From Janthinobacterium tructae (GTDB lineage Bacteria; Pseudomonadota; Gammaproteobacteria; Burkholderiales; Burkholderiaceae_D), in contig NZ_CP041185.1 in the NCBI RefSeq assembly GCF_006517255.1, positions 4,092,001 to 4,156,000 on the forward strand: DNA of 64,000 bases, given 5' to 3'. This document shows positions 12,625 to 25,594 of this stretch, piece by piece; positions within the stretch are counted from its first letter, which is position 1, and every line of letters starts with the position of its first letter. A program made the position numbers and the translations under genes. The notes below the pieces were generated by a model. The model did not search any database, had not been told where the DNA came from, and saw nothing but the letters and a program-made list of their open reading frames with translations.

Positions 12625-13704
12625 TTATTTCAGCAATTCGGCAACCGCCATGCCCACCTCGGTCGTACTGGCGCCCCCGCCCATGTCCGGCGTACGCGGA
12701 CCATGCTCGAGCACCTGCTCGATGGCGCCCAAAATCGCGTCATGTGCGGCCGTGTAATTGGCATCGCCATTACCGAGGAAATCGAGCATCATCGCGCCCG
12801 ACCAGATCATCCCGATCGGGTTGGCGATATTCCGGCCATAGATATCGGGGGCGGAACCGTGTACTGGCTCAAATACTGACGGGAAAGTGCGTTGCGGATT
12901 GATATTGGCCGACGGCGCGATGGCAATCGTTCCCGTGCACGCGGGGCCCAGGTCAGACAGGATATCGCCAAACAGATTCGACGCCACCACTACGTCGAAG
13001 CGCTCAGGGCTCAATACAAAGCGGGCCGCCAGAATGTCGATATGGTATTTATCCCATTGCACATCGGGGAACGCTGGCGCCATCACTTCGACCCGCTCAT
13101 CCCAGAATGGCATGCTGATCGCGATGCCATTCGATTTGGTCGCCGAGGTCAGGTGTTTCTTGGGCCGGCTTTGCGCCAGCTCAAATGCATACTTGAGGAT
13201 GCGGTCGACGCCCTTGCGCGTAAACACGGATTCCTGCAGCACCGTTTCGCGCTCTGTCCCCTCGAACATGCGCCCGCCCACGGAGGAATATTCTCCTTCC
13301 GTATTTTCACGCACCACATAAAAGTCGATATCACCCGGCTTCTTGTTCGCCAGCGGACACGGCACGCCCGGCATCAGCCGCACGGGACGCAAGTTGACGT
13401 ATTCGTCGAACTCGCGCCGGAATTTGAGTAACGAACCCCACAGCGAGATATGGTCAGGCACCTTGTCCGGCCAACCCACGGCGCCAAAATAGATGGCGTC
13501 GAAATCCTTGAGTTGGGCAAACCAGTCCGAGGGCATCATCTGGCCATGTTCCAGGTAATAGTCGCAATTCGCCCATGCCATGGTCGTAAACTGCAGGTCG
13601 ATATTGAAGCGGCGCGCGGCGGCCTCGACAACACGCAGCCCTTCCGGCATGACTTCATTGCCGATGCCGTCGCCGGCGATGACTGCGATTCTGTGTGTGG
13701 GCAT
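12625..13704 (-). CDS. Tartrate / D-malate dehydrogenase (isocitrate-isopropylmalate dehydrogenase family)
   Basis: A 359-residue cytosolic NAD-dependent beta-decarboxylating dehydrogenase. Visible motifs are the N-terminal AGDGIGNEVMPEG, the substrate segment LRPVRLMPGVPCPL, VRENTEGEYSSVGGR, the metal-binding NLFGDILSDL and the cofactor loop EPVHGSAPDIYGRNIANP. The segments DHISLWGSLLKFRREFDEYVN and GRMFEGTERE fit the tartrate/D-malate (TtuC/DmlA) branch better than LeuB. Start ATG at 13704 has CAGGAG upstream. The stop codon lies four bases from the -35 box of rRNA operon 1, so read-through would enter that operon. Confidence 0.92.
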   Translation of the reverse strand: MPTHRIAVIAGDGIGNEVMPEGLRVVEAAARRFNIDLQFTTMAWANCDYYLEHGQMMPSDWFAQLKDFDAIYFGAVGWPDKVPDHISLWGSLLKFRREFDEYVNLRPVRLMPGVPCPLANKKPGDIDFYVVRENTEGEYSSVGGRMFEGTERETVLQESVFTRKGVDRILKYAFELAQSRPKKHLTSATKSNGIAISMPFWDERVEVMAPAFPDVQWDKYHIDILAARFVLSPERFDVVVASNLFGDILSDLGPACTGTIAIAPSANINPQRTFPSVFEPVHGSAPDIYGRNIANPIGMIWSGAMMLDFLGNGDANYTAAHDAILGAIEQVLEHGPRTPDMGGGASTTEVGMAVAELLK

Positions 13705-13933
13705 GAACTTCTCCTGTCGATAGATGGATGCCTTGATGATACTGACGCCGCATCAGAATACAATCAGGAAATGCATAATCCCAATATCCACATTGCATGG
13801 CATGGGATGTGGAAAACAGGCTGCCGATGCAGGGGCGGTGACCGCTTCGCGGCTGTCGAACTCGGCCAAGGTCAGGGGCTGCGTGCAATTTCTGCAGCAG
13901 TGGCTGCAGGCCCATGCCTGACAGGTTGATGAA

Positions 13934-15424
13934 CTACACCAGGCGCGCCACAGCCGGATACAGACGCGCCAGCGTATCGGAGGTGATGGCGGCAATCACG
14001 GGGGTGACGCGCTCGGCGGCTTGCTCAGGCGATTTTTCACGGCGCAGATCTTTCCACAACTCAAGTAAAGCCGCGTCATGACGGGCGACCGCTTGCTCGA
14101 CCTCATCTTGCCAGAAGGCCGGCGCTTCGCTTTCCACAAAGTTGCCGCGGCCGCGGCCAAAGTGCGCCACCGCCAGGTAACGCAGCACACCCGCTACCAC
14201 CAGGGTACGCAGGAAGGCATCCGTAAATTGCATGGTGGGCTCGTTGCGGTCCGTGCCGGAATTAAAACCCCAGGCTGCGCCTGCAAACGTCAGTGCACCG
14301 ACCACGCCGCCGAGCAAGGCGCCCGTGCCCAGGGTCAGGCCGCCGGAAATCAGGTCAGCCGACAAGCCCGTCGCCGCACCGGAAATCATGGCGCCCAATA
14401 ACCCCGCCTGCGCCTTGTCGATCGGCGCGCGCACGGCGAAATTTTCCCGTATCCGGCTATTGATCTTATGCGCATCGGTAGGATCGAGTTTGTGCAAGAT
14501 CAATAGTTCACGCGTCGTTTCGCCGCTGTGCGTATTGAGCCGCGCCACCAGATTGGCCATCGCCTTTTCTTGCCTTTGCTGTTCAGCATTCTTGCCGATA
14601 CCCACGACTTGCAAGGCCGATTTCAACAAGCCCTTGGACACGGGCTCGATGGCTTCGCGATCTTGGGCTGCCACCGCCAGCTGCGTGGCCAGCAAGCGCA
14701 TGGCCTGCTGGAAACGTGCCGTATTCTGCGTTTGCCAGGCAGCAAACAGACGTGCATAGCCGGCTTGCTGCGACTGTGGCAACAACTTGCCCACGGCTTC
14801 GTAAAACACACGTTCATGCACCCAGCAGCGAGCAAAGGCATCGAGCGCCAGTACGTCGCGCACGATGGGATATTGCTGTAAATGCTCGCGCCAGCGCGCC
14901 TGCTCGCTGTGCTCCTCATTGCCCGGACGCGGCGGCCCCATCTGATTGAGCAAGACCACCACCGGCTTGCCCAGCCATTCGAGAATTTTCATTTCCGCCG
15001 GCAAGTAACCAGCATCCCTGGGGTTTTCCGAAGAATTCACCAGGTATAGCACCACGTCGGCCGCGTCCTTGGCCGTGCGCAACGCTTGCTGACTGAGCCA
15101 GAACGGACGGTCGCGATAACGGTCCAGCACTTCGCGCAGGAACCAGCCGATGGGATTACCCGACTGCCCGAGACGCTTGAGCAGGCGCACGGAGTCGCCA
15201 AAGCCAGGCGTGTCCCACAATTGCAAGGCATCGCCCTGCGGCGTGGCCAGCAAGGTGTGCGATTCCGCAAACACGGTCACGTGCGCGGCGTCGCGCACTT
15301 CGCCGATATCCACGCCCACCAGGGTGCGCGCCAACGTCGTCTTGCCATTATTCGTATGCGAAATCAGCGCAAACTGAATCTGCACCGCTTCATCCTGGAC
15401 ATCTTTATTCACATTCACACTCAT
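13934..15424 (-). CDS. GTPase with C-terminal DUF3482
   Basis: A 496-residue P-loop GTPase followed by the DUF3482 region. The phosphate loop reads ISHTNNGKTT, so the usual first Gly is Ser, as I recall for this family. Switch II is DTPGFGD and the base-recognition motif is NQMG. Around residues 290-340 a Gly/Ala-rich stretch (LLGAMISGAATGL, GALLGGVVGALTFAG) looks membrane-inserting. The start at 15424 overlaps the stop of the DUF2868 gene as ATGA; 37 further upstream codons inside that gene are ignored. The overlap implies translational coupling of GTPase and membrane partner. The cellular role is unknown. Confidence 0.88.
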   Translation of the reverse strand: MSVNVNKDVQDEAVQIQFALISHTNNGKTTLARTLVGVDIGEVRDAAHVTVFAESHTLLATPQGDALQLWDTPGFGDSVRLLKRLGQSGNPIGWFLREVLDRYRDRPFWLSQQALRTAKDAADVVLYLVNSSENPRDAGYLPAEMKILEWLGKPVVVLLNQMGPPRPGNEEHSEQARWREHLQQYPIVRDVLALDAFARCWVHERVFYEAVGKLLPQSQQAGYARLFAAWQTQNTARFQQAMRLLATQLAVAAQDREAIEPVSKGLLKSALQVVGIGKNAEQQRQEKAMANLVARLNTHSGETTRELLILHKLDPTDAHKINSRIRENFAVRAPIDKAQAGLLGAMISGAATGLSADLISGGLTLGTGALLGGVVGALTFAGAAWGFNSGTDRNEPTMQFTDAFLRTLVVAGVLRYLAVAHFGRGRGNFVESEAPAFWQDEVEQAVARHDAALLELWKDLRREKSPEQAAERVTPVIAAITSDTLARLYPAVARLV

Positions 15425-16899
15425 GCTGCGGCCGATACTTTCAAGCCGACACCGGCGTCGAGCGGGTGCAAGGCGGGATTGAGCAAATTGACCAGGGTGG
15501 CCGTGGTTTGATGGAACTGGCAGAAATGTTGCCACAATGAAACTCTCTCCGCCAGACGCGCGCCGTTATCCGCCTGCTCGCCAGCGTGCTCCAAATAGCT
15601 GGACTCGTCGATCAGGACGGCGATGCCGCGTGTCGACGATTGCACCAGGTAATCGAGGAAGGCGCCGTGATTTTCCTTTTCAGGCGTCGCCGTCAGGTTG
15701 AACAGCACGGCCGTGATATTGACTTGCGGATCATTCAAGTCGGTACCGCGCAAGACCTCCTGCGGCTCTTCGCCATACGACGTCGATGGACGCAGCATCA
15801 TGCGCCCCTGCTCGCCAAACAGCATGATGGACAACTGGCCCAGGCCCTTGTGGCGCGCCTCATCGACAGTAAAGCTGTACGGCAAGACGCGCAGCATGCC
15901 GCCCGTGGCCACACCGATGCTTTCATTGAGCTTGCGGAAATACGGTTGATCGAGATCCAGCGGAAAGTGCTTGGCCAGGCGCGCGGCGCGCCAATTGTTG
16001 ACCAGGGCCAGGATCAGGCGGGGGACGACGACCAGCAGAAAAATCGTTGCCGCATACAAATGCACCCAGCGCGCGCCACCTTCCACGGTCGTCGTTTGCG
16101 GGAAACGCAGCGCTTCGATTTCCGCCAGCGAAAAACCTTGCAAATGAAACAGGGCAATCGCTGGCGCAAACAGGGTCGAAAGCAGGCTGTGCACCTGGCT
16201 GGCACTCAAAAAGGTGCTTTCCCAGCCGGCCGCGTATTGCGACAGGAAACCGCGCGCATACAGCGAGGCGACGGCGCCGATGGCAAACATGGCGGCGCTC
16301 AAATGAATGGTACGGCTCAGGCGCGCGGCCGTCAGCTTGGCGCTCAGGTGCGCCCATTCCCCCATGAAACTGAGCAAGCCCGAGGACAGGGCATGCGGCA
16401 GTTTGCGCGGCAAGGCCAGGCGGCCCACGCTCAGGTGGCGTACTAATCCAGCTTTTGGCCAGCCCAGGGAGTGCGAGGGGATGCATAGCCAGATCAGCAA
16501 GCTCAGGTAGACCAGCACATTCCAGGCGATGATCAGCAGCAAGGGCGCCGACAGCAGGTCGACGCGGTGCGGATCGGTGATGCGGTCGAGCCCGGCACCC
16601 AGCAGCAGGGCCAGCAATGGCAAGGTCAGCGCCAGGGTTTTCATGCCGTTGCGACGCTTCGCAAACGCAGCGAAGGCGGGGGTGCGCTCGGTGATGCGTT
16701 TGAGGATCAGCTCGGAGCGCTGTTGCAGGAAATCGTCACCAGTGACTTCGGCCTGCTTGCCCGAGGCTTGCCACTGCGCAAGCTCACGCGCGCTGCGGCT
16801 GGCATACATGCGGTCATCCTCGCTGAGGACTTCTTTTTTCTGATCGGCCGTTTCGATAGCACGGACCAATACCACTTCTCTCGCAATCTGCTCGTTCAT
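15421..16899 (-). CDS. DUF2868 membrane protein, partner of the DUF3482 GTPase
   Basis: A 492-residue protein recognised as DUF2868. The N-terminal 80 residues are charged and cytosolic (MNEQIAREVVLVRAIETAD). Hydrophobic segments follow: LALTLPLLALLLGAGLDRI, PLLLIIAWNVLVYLSLLIWL, one near MFAIGAVASLYA, and TIFLLVVVPRLILALV. The C-terminal third (TVDEARHKGLGQLSIMLFG, LFNLTATPEKENHGAFLDYL) is soluble and alpha/beta in character. Start ATG at 16899 has AGGAG six bases upstream; an open frame extends upstream to 17298 but lacks a ribosome site. It overlaps the GTPase gene by four bases. The arrangement recalls the YcjF/YcjX pair of E. coli, without clear homology. Confidence 0.85.
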   Translation of the reverse strand: MNEQIAREVVLVRAIETADQKKEVLSEDDRMYASRSARELAQWQASGKQAEVTGDDFLQQRSELILKRITERTPAFAAFAKRRNGMKTLALTLPLLALLLGAGLDRITDPHRVDLLSAPLLLIIAWNVLVYLSLLIWLCIPSHSLGWPKAGLVRHLSVGRLALPRKLPHALSSGLLSFMGEWAHLSAKLTAARLSRTIHLSAAMFAIGAVASLYARGFLSQYAAGWESTFLSASQVHSLLSTLFAPAIALFHLQGFSLAEIEALRFPQTTTVEGGARWVHLYAATIFLLVVVPRLILALVNNWRAARLAKHFPLDLDQPYFRKLNESIGVATGGMLRVLPYSFTVDEARHKGLGQLSIMLFGEQGRMMLRPSTSYGEEPQEVLRGTDLNDPQVNITAVLFNLTATPEKENHGAFLDYLVQSSTRGIAVLIDESSYLEHAGEQADNGARLAERVSLWQHFCQFHQTTATLVNLLNPALHPLDAGVGLKVSAAA

Positions 16900-16961
16900 G
16901 GTGCTCCTGTTTTTGTATGAAACGACAACTAGACAGGCAGATTGTGACGTACTTTTGTGTT

Positions 16962-17651
16962 TCAGGCCAACGCGTCCTCGGCCCGGAACAAATGATGCAG
17001 CAGATATATCAGGAAAGCAGCGATCCAGGCAGACCACAAGGTGTGCGTGAAAAATTGCGTACCTTGCAACTGCTGCTGCCAGCCTGCCGCCAAACCGCAC
17101 AGCAGCATGATCGCTGCCAGCAGAAGCGCCATGCGTGGCCGTGCTGGCAGGCAGAACAATGGTAAGGCCAGCATCCACCAGGCAGTGTTTGCCTGGGTCG
17201 CCGGCAGGCAAGCCATGGCAGACGCACTGGCGGGTAATGTATCCAGCATGCGCGCGTAAGGTTCCAGTCCGCCATAGCGCAGCAAATCCGTGGGGCAAGG
17301 CACATCGCTGAAGGTAGAGAGCAAATAGATGCTTGGCGGCACCAAGACGGCCGACAGGGCCACGACACGCAAGGCACTGCGGCGTGATGCAAGCCAGGCC
17401 AGCGGACGCAAGGTATCCCAGAGGGCCAGGCCGATCACGGCGGCGCCAAGCAAGGTCATGCCAAACTGAAAACTGCCCACCAGCGCGCTGTCAGCGCCGG
17501 CAAATTGCCCACGCGTCCCATCAAACATACTGTCGGCGATCATGAGGTCGAGGTTGCTGTAATTGCCGATCCAGAGGATCAGCATGGCTGACAGCATCAG
17601 GAAGCTATCAATGCCTTTGGGAGTTTTGACGAGTTTAAGCTTGGCCAGCAT
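16962..17651 (-). CDS. PAP2-like membrane protein with all catalytic motifs altered
   Basis: About 229 residues with six likely membrane helices, in the shape of PAP2-family lipid phosphatases. The first motif region CPTDLLRYGG is preserved. However, the PSGH/PAGH motif reads PATQANTAWW, and the segment that in active relatives reads RGAHFLSH is here QGTQFFTH. Both catalytic histidines are therefore Gln, and the adjacent Arg is Gln too. The reading frame is intact, so this is a conserved-looking pseudo-enzyme rather than a decayed gene. The start is uncertain: ATG at 17651 gives the usual family length, and ATGs at 17663 and 17717 are possible. A PmrA-type box lies upstream, next to a two-component system. 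Confidence 0.7.
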   Translation of the reverse strand: MLAKLKLVKTPKGIDSFLMLSAMLILWIGNYSNLDLMIADSMFDGTRGQFAGADSALVGSFQFGMTLLGAAVIGLALWDTLRPLAWLASRRSALRVVALSAVLVPPSIYLLSTFSDVPCPTDLLRYGGLEPYARMLDTLPASASAMACLPATQANTAWWMLALPLFCLPARPRMALLLAAIMLLCGLAAGWQQQLQGTQFFTHTLWSAWIAAFLIYLLHHLFRAEDALA

Positions 17652-17835
17652 GGGTGCACACATTACTTGATGAGATGAAAGGGACTGGCGGCACAGGACT
17701 GCAGCCATGGAAGTCATCGTACAGTGTCAATATGAAGAGAACATGACGCTGCCCGCCGTGCACAACACGGACGGGGCAAGACGCGCTTCCAGAATCACCT
17801 TACAAGTATCGGCATGAATTACGCGTCAACAGGGC

Positions 17836-17852
17836 GTTAAGTTTTCGTTAAG
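17836..17852 (-). promoter_or_regulatory. PmrA-box-like direct repeat
   Basis: On the minus strand CTTAAC-GAAAA-CTTAAC: two 6-base half-sites spaced 11 bases apart, the layout of the PmrA/BasR box (CTTAAT-N5-CTTAAT). It lies between the end of the kinase gene and the PAP2-like gene and is oriented towards the latter. Confidence 0.6.
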
Positions 17853-17870
17853 TGCTCGCAAAAAGCCGGC

Positions 17871-19097
17871 TTAGATGAAATCAATCCGCAGCATGGTGCC
17901 GCCAGCGGGGCGGACATTGAACGCCAGGTCCGCGCCCAGATACAGGCAGATGCGTTGAACCAGGCCCAACCCCAGACCTGTGCCGGATGAACCACTCAGA
18001 TTGGCCGGTACGGGTTGATGCAGAAGCCGCGCGCGCGCTGCTTCGGGCAAGCCCGGCCCCGTATCCTCGACGATCAGCGCGCGTCCGGCCAGGCGCACGA
18101 TCACTTCTCCCTGCAAGGTGTACTGGCAGGCATTGCGCACCAGGTTGCCAATCGCGGCGGCCAGCAATTCACGCGGAGCGTTGACCAGAAAGTCCTCGCC
18201 ATCCGCGAACACCAGGGTAAGCGGTTTGCCTGCCGTATATGATTGACAGCGCAGGCATTCCTGGCGAGCCAGTTCCGCCACGGAGAGTGACGTGCACTCC
18301 AGCAATTCCGGCGCGCGCGCCAGGCGCAGCAGCACCGTCACGGAGTCGCTCGCTTCGTGCGCAGCCCGGTAGATCCGTTCGGAGGCGGAGCGCACCAGCG
18401 GGTCATCGCCGCCGTGTTCCATCAGGATTTCCGCCGCCCCCGTGATCACGGTCAGCGGCGTGCGCAATTCATGACTGACATCGCCCGTAAAAAAGCGTTC
18501 ACGGTCAAGAACTTCGGTCAACTCCGCCGTACGTTCGGCAAAAGCGCGTGCCAATATCCCCAATTCATCGGCACTGTCCTGCAGTGGCAACGCCGCCTGT
18601 CCGGCCTTGACGGCCTGCGTCAGCGACATGATTGGCGTGATCAAGCGATTGGCGATGAAGGCGCCCAGCAGCGAAGCGCAAATCAGGAAACCGATAAAAG
18701 CGAGGGCAAACATGCTGTACACCACCAGCTCGATCTTTTCATACTCGGTGGCATGATCGATGACGACGAATTCCCCATGCACATCGCTGCCGACCAGCAC
18801 GTGCAAATCGACACCGTCGACGGTTTTCTCGTGCATGCCGGGCGCCAGGCCACGCAAGGGCAACGGCGTATCTTCAGCGTGATGAAAGCTCAAGCCGGCT
18901 GGCATTTCGACAGACAAGCCGGCCGCATGCCTGGGTGAGGCCCAGGCCGCCACTTCTTTCAGGCGCTCGTCGACCAGGCGCACTTCGATGCCCTCGACAG
19001 CGATGGCGGCAATAATGGCAAAAAAGATGCTCGCCACAAGAGCAAACAGCAGGTAGGCAACGATGATGCGTCGCTTCAACGATTTAAACGGGCGCAT
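17871..19097 (-). CDS. Sensor histidine kinase of an OmpR-type two-component system
   Basis: A 408-residue inner-membrane kinase. The first membrane helix (IIVAYLLFALVASIFFAIIA) is followed by a periplasmic region of about 90 residues, then a second helix near residues 125-148 and a HAMP-like linker (ANRLITPIMSLTQAVKAGQ). The phosphoacceptor is His209 in GDVSHELRTPL. The ATP-binding domain shows LVRNACQYT, VEDTGPGLPE and GTGLGLGLV. It overlaps the response regulator gene by 14 bases. The signal is unknown; the periplasmic domain has no metal-binding acidic cluster that I can recognise. Confidence 0.94.
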   Translation of the reverse strand: MRPFKSLKRRIIVAYLLFALVASIFFAIIAAIAVEGIEVRLVDERLKEVAAWASPRHAAGLSVEMPAGLSFHHAEDTPLPLRGLAPGMHEKTVDGVDLHVLVGSDVHGEFVVIDHATEYEKIELVVYSMFALAFIGFLICASLLGAFIANRLITPIMSLTQAVKAGQAALPLQDSADELGILARAFAERTAELTEVLDRERFFTGDVSHELRTPLTVITGAAEILMEHGGDDPLVRSASERIYRAAHEASDSVTVLLRLARAPELLECTSLSVAELARQECLRCQSYTAGKPLTLVFADGEDFLVNAPRELLAAAIGNLVRNACQYTLQGEVIVRLAGRALIVEDTGPGLPEAARARLLHQPVPANLSGSSGTGLGLGLVQRICLYLGADLAFNVRPAGGTMLRIDFI

Positions 19098-19773
19098 CGC
19101 TACTCAATAATTTATAGCCGATGCCGGGAATGGTGCGCAGCATGGGAAAGGCATACGGTTTGTCGAGCACTTGCCGCAGCGCATGGATGTGCGTGCGCAG
19201 GGCATCGCTGTCGGGCCGGTCATCGCCCCAGACCTCATGCTCGAGCAGCTCGCGTGGCACCAGCTTGGGCGCTTCGTTCATCAGGCATTTCAGGATGATG
19301 TAACCGGTCCTAGTCAAGGTCAGGGTCTGGCCCGCGCGTCGGACTTCGAATTTTTCCGTGTCGAAACGCAGCTCACCCACAGCCAGCACGGCGGCCGCCG
19401 TCGTTTGCCCGCGCGCGCGGCGCAGCAAGGCTTTCAGCCGGATTTCCAGCTCCAGCAGCGAGAATGGCTTGACCAGGTAATCATCCGCGCCACTATCAAA
19501 ACCGGCGACCTTGTCTTGCAGGGTATCGCGCGCCGTCAGCATCAGCACTGGCGTGCTATTACGCAATTCACTGCGCAGTTTCTGGCACAGTTCCAGTCCC
19601 GTCAGGCCGGGCAGCATGACGTCGAGCACGATCACATCGTATTCATGCTGGGCCAGCAAGGCCAGGCCGGCATAGCCATTCATGGCCGAATCGAGCACAT
19701 GGCCCTTCGGTTCCAGATAGGCGTAGAGATTGGCAAGAATATCGGGGTTGTCTTCAATGATCAGAATGCGCAT
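19084..19773 (-). CDS. OmpR/PhoB-family response regulator
   Basis: A 229-residue regulator. The receiver domain carries acidic residues at IIEDN, phosphoacceptor Asp51 in VIVLDVMLPG and Lys102 in DDYLVKPFS. The C-terminal winged helix contains LTLTRTGYIILKCLM and DALRTHIHALRQVLDKP. The start is ATG at 19773 because the receiver begins there with MRILIIEDN; upstream codons run through a REP-like palindrome. The QseB/PmrA/ColR-like type fits the direct-repeat box found downstream of the kinase gene, so the PAP2-like gene is a candidate target. Confidence 0.94.
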   Translation of the reverse strand: MRILIIEDNPDILANLYAYLEPKGHVLDSAMNGYAGLALLAQHEYDVIVLDVMLPGLTGLELCQKLRSELRNSTPVLMLTARDTLQDKVAGFDSGADDYLVKPFSLLELEIRLKALLRRARGQTTAAAVLAVGELRFDTEKFEVRRAGQTLTLTRTGYIILKCLMNEAPKLVPRELLEHEVWGDDRPDSDALRTHIHALRQVLDKPYAFPMLRTIPGIGYKLLSSDAPV

Positions 19774-19782
19774 ACCGCCATT

Positions 19783-19816
19783 GTAGGTCGGATTAGGCCG
19801 CAAGCCGTCATCCGAC
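19783..19816. repeat. REP-like palindrome, copy 2
   Basis: GTAGGTCGGATTA and the partner ATCCGAC surround a short GC-rich centre (GGCCGCAAGCCGTC). It sits nine bases upstream of the response-regulator start and beyond the terminator of rRNA operon 2, mirroring the copy beyond operon 1. Confidence 0.65.
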
Positions 19817-19849
19817 AGCACCACCAGCGCCAAACAAAACCGCCAGACG

Positions 19850-19882
19850 AAAAAAAACCCGGCCATTGCTAGTCGGGTTTTT
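19850..19882 (-). terminator. Terminator of rRNA operon 2
   Basis: Same position and form as the operon 1 terminator: on the minus strand CCCGACTA and TGGCCGGG flank the loop, followed by a run of T. Two bases differ from operon 1. Confidence 0.87.
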
Positions 19883-19900
19883 CTCTACTGCGAATAACAA

Positions 19901-20015
19901 GCCTGACGATAACCTACTTTCACACTGGTTGCAGCACTATCATCGGCGCAAAGTTGTTTCACGGTCCTGTTCGGGATGGGAAGGGGTGGGACCAACTTGC
20001 TATGGTCATCAGGCA
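19901..20015 (-). rRNA. rrf: 5S ribosomal RNA, operon 2
   Basis: Apparently identical to the 5S at 7032-7146, with the same terminal helix (TGCCTGATGACC with GTTATCGTCAGGC). Confidence 0.93.
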
Positions 20016-20149
20016 TAACTTGTACTGGCATTTGTCCTCAGTTGAGCCACAAAGCCTGAATCTGGAAGAAGCAAAGATTGGGTAATGAATAGTAGTATCA
20101 ACACACACGCAACGTTGTACCGTCTTATCCTCTGTACCTGCTAAGGTTA

Positions 20150-23037
<2,888 letters not shown>

Positions 23038-23205
23038 TATAACGTTAGCCTCTCATCATTTGCATAATGAAAGAGCGCTACAGGGATAAGAAAGTACAAC
23101 GTTGTTGCTTGTTTGTTGATACATACAATCATTACCCATCAAGTCGCCTCATGCATTGCTGCACGCATAGACTTGATCAATAAATAATCTTTACTTCTTC
23201 CAGAT

Positions 23206-23217
23206 TGTTAAAGAACG
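23206..23217 (-). promoter_or_regulatory. boxA-like element in the 16S-23S spacer, operon 2
   Basis: CGTTCTTTAACA on the minus strand, same place as in operon 1. The spacer between here and 23S carries a different hairpin from operon 1. Confidence 0.65.
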
Positions 23218-23299
23218 AAACAGCTTTGATCGCTAAAAGATCAAATCTAAACCCAGCACCAAGGTGGCGTGGCTTACATTTGCACTTTCGAGTAAAACG

Positions 23300-23375
23300 T
23301 GGTGGAGGATGACGGGATCGAACCGACGACCCCCTGCTTGCAAAGCAGGTGCTCTCCCAGCTGAGCTAATCCCCC
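23300..23375 (-). tRNA. tRNA-Ala (anticodon TGC), operon 2
   Basis: Identical to the tRNA-Ala at 10409-10484, including the encoded CCA. Confidence 0.97.
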
Positions 23376-23394
23376 TGAGATTTTACTAATTAGC

Positions 23395-23471
23395 TGGTAG
23401 GGCTGGTTGGACTCGAACCAACGACCCCCGCGTTATCAACACGGTGCTCTAACCAGCTGAGCTACAGCCCC
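23395..23471 (-). tRNA. tRNA-Ile (anticodon GAT), operon 2
   Basis: Identical to the tRNA-Ile at 10504-10580, including the encoded CCA. Confidence 0.97.
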
Positions 23472-23568
23472 AACGCGGAACTACTACGACTACTGTTTCT
23501 TCTTAATTAAACAGCCGATAAGTGTGAACATTTGATGTGTGAATCAGTTACCTGATTCGTGCAAACTC

Positions 23569-25102
<1,534 letters not shown>

Positions 25103-25291
25103 AATCTCTGTTACTTTGCCATTTTATTGGCACCGTCTTGCGACGGGTCGCTCACTCAAAAAACTGACAGGCCACTACTTGCGTAGCGCCTATTTCATTA
25201 TTTCTTGTGAACATTTGATATTTTAAGTTAGACGCCAATCCGAAGATTGACGCTGCACTTACATCAAATGCCCACACTTATCGACTGTTAA

Positions 25292-25303
25292 TTGTTAAAG
25301 AAC
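25292..25303 (-). promoter_or_regulatory. boxA-like element in the 16S leader, operon 2
   Basis: AGTTCTTTAACA on the minus strand, one base different from operon 1. The leader 25103-25594 has no gene; the frame that is open through it joins the downstream transporter gene but is leader sequence. Confidence 0.65.
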
Positions 25304-25483
25304 TGTATTCGGTACTGCTTATTTGCTACTTTCGCGCTATCGACAAAGCGTTGTGTTTGTCAGCTGCGAAGAAGGAAGATTATGAAGCATTTCACTACAT
25401 CCGTCAACTCCTTCTTTTCCTGCTCATCGCCGTTTCCGGTGATCCTCAAGTGCCGCAGTAACTGCGTCTCATTGGGGAGGCGA

Positions 25484-25512
25484 ACTATAGCAAAGCGCCC
25501 CGCCAGTAGCAA
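25484..25512 (-). promoter_or_regulatory. rRNA operon 2 P1 promoter
   Basis: On the minus strand TTGCTA and TATAGT are spaced 17 bases and followed by the same GC-rich discriminator as operon 1. It points away from the transporter gene that begins at 25595, so the region is divergent. Confidence 0.82.
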
Positions 25513-25594
25513 GGCTTTTCCGGGGTATTTGCGGCCAACTGCTACAATTTCGCCCCCTCAGCGCAAATTCGCGTCCCACCATAGAAGATTCACC

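Noticed and set aside
12401..12757. Open frames running from the rRNA leader into neighbouring genes (also 25292 onward)
   Set aside because: They start in leader sequence near boxA; the downstream protein similarity begins at 25595 in the second case and on the opposite strand in the first.
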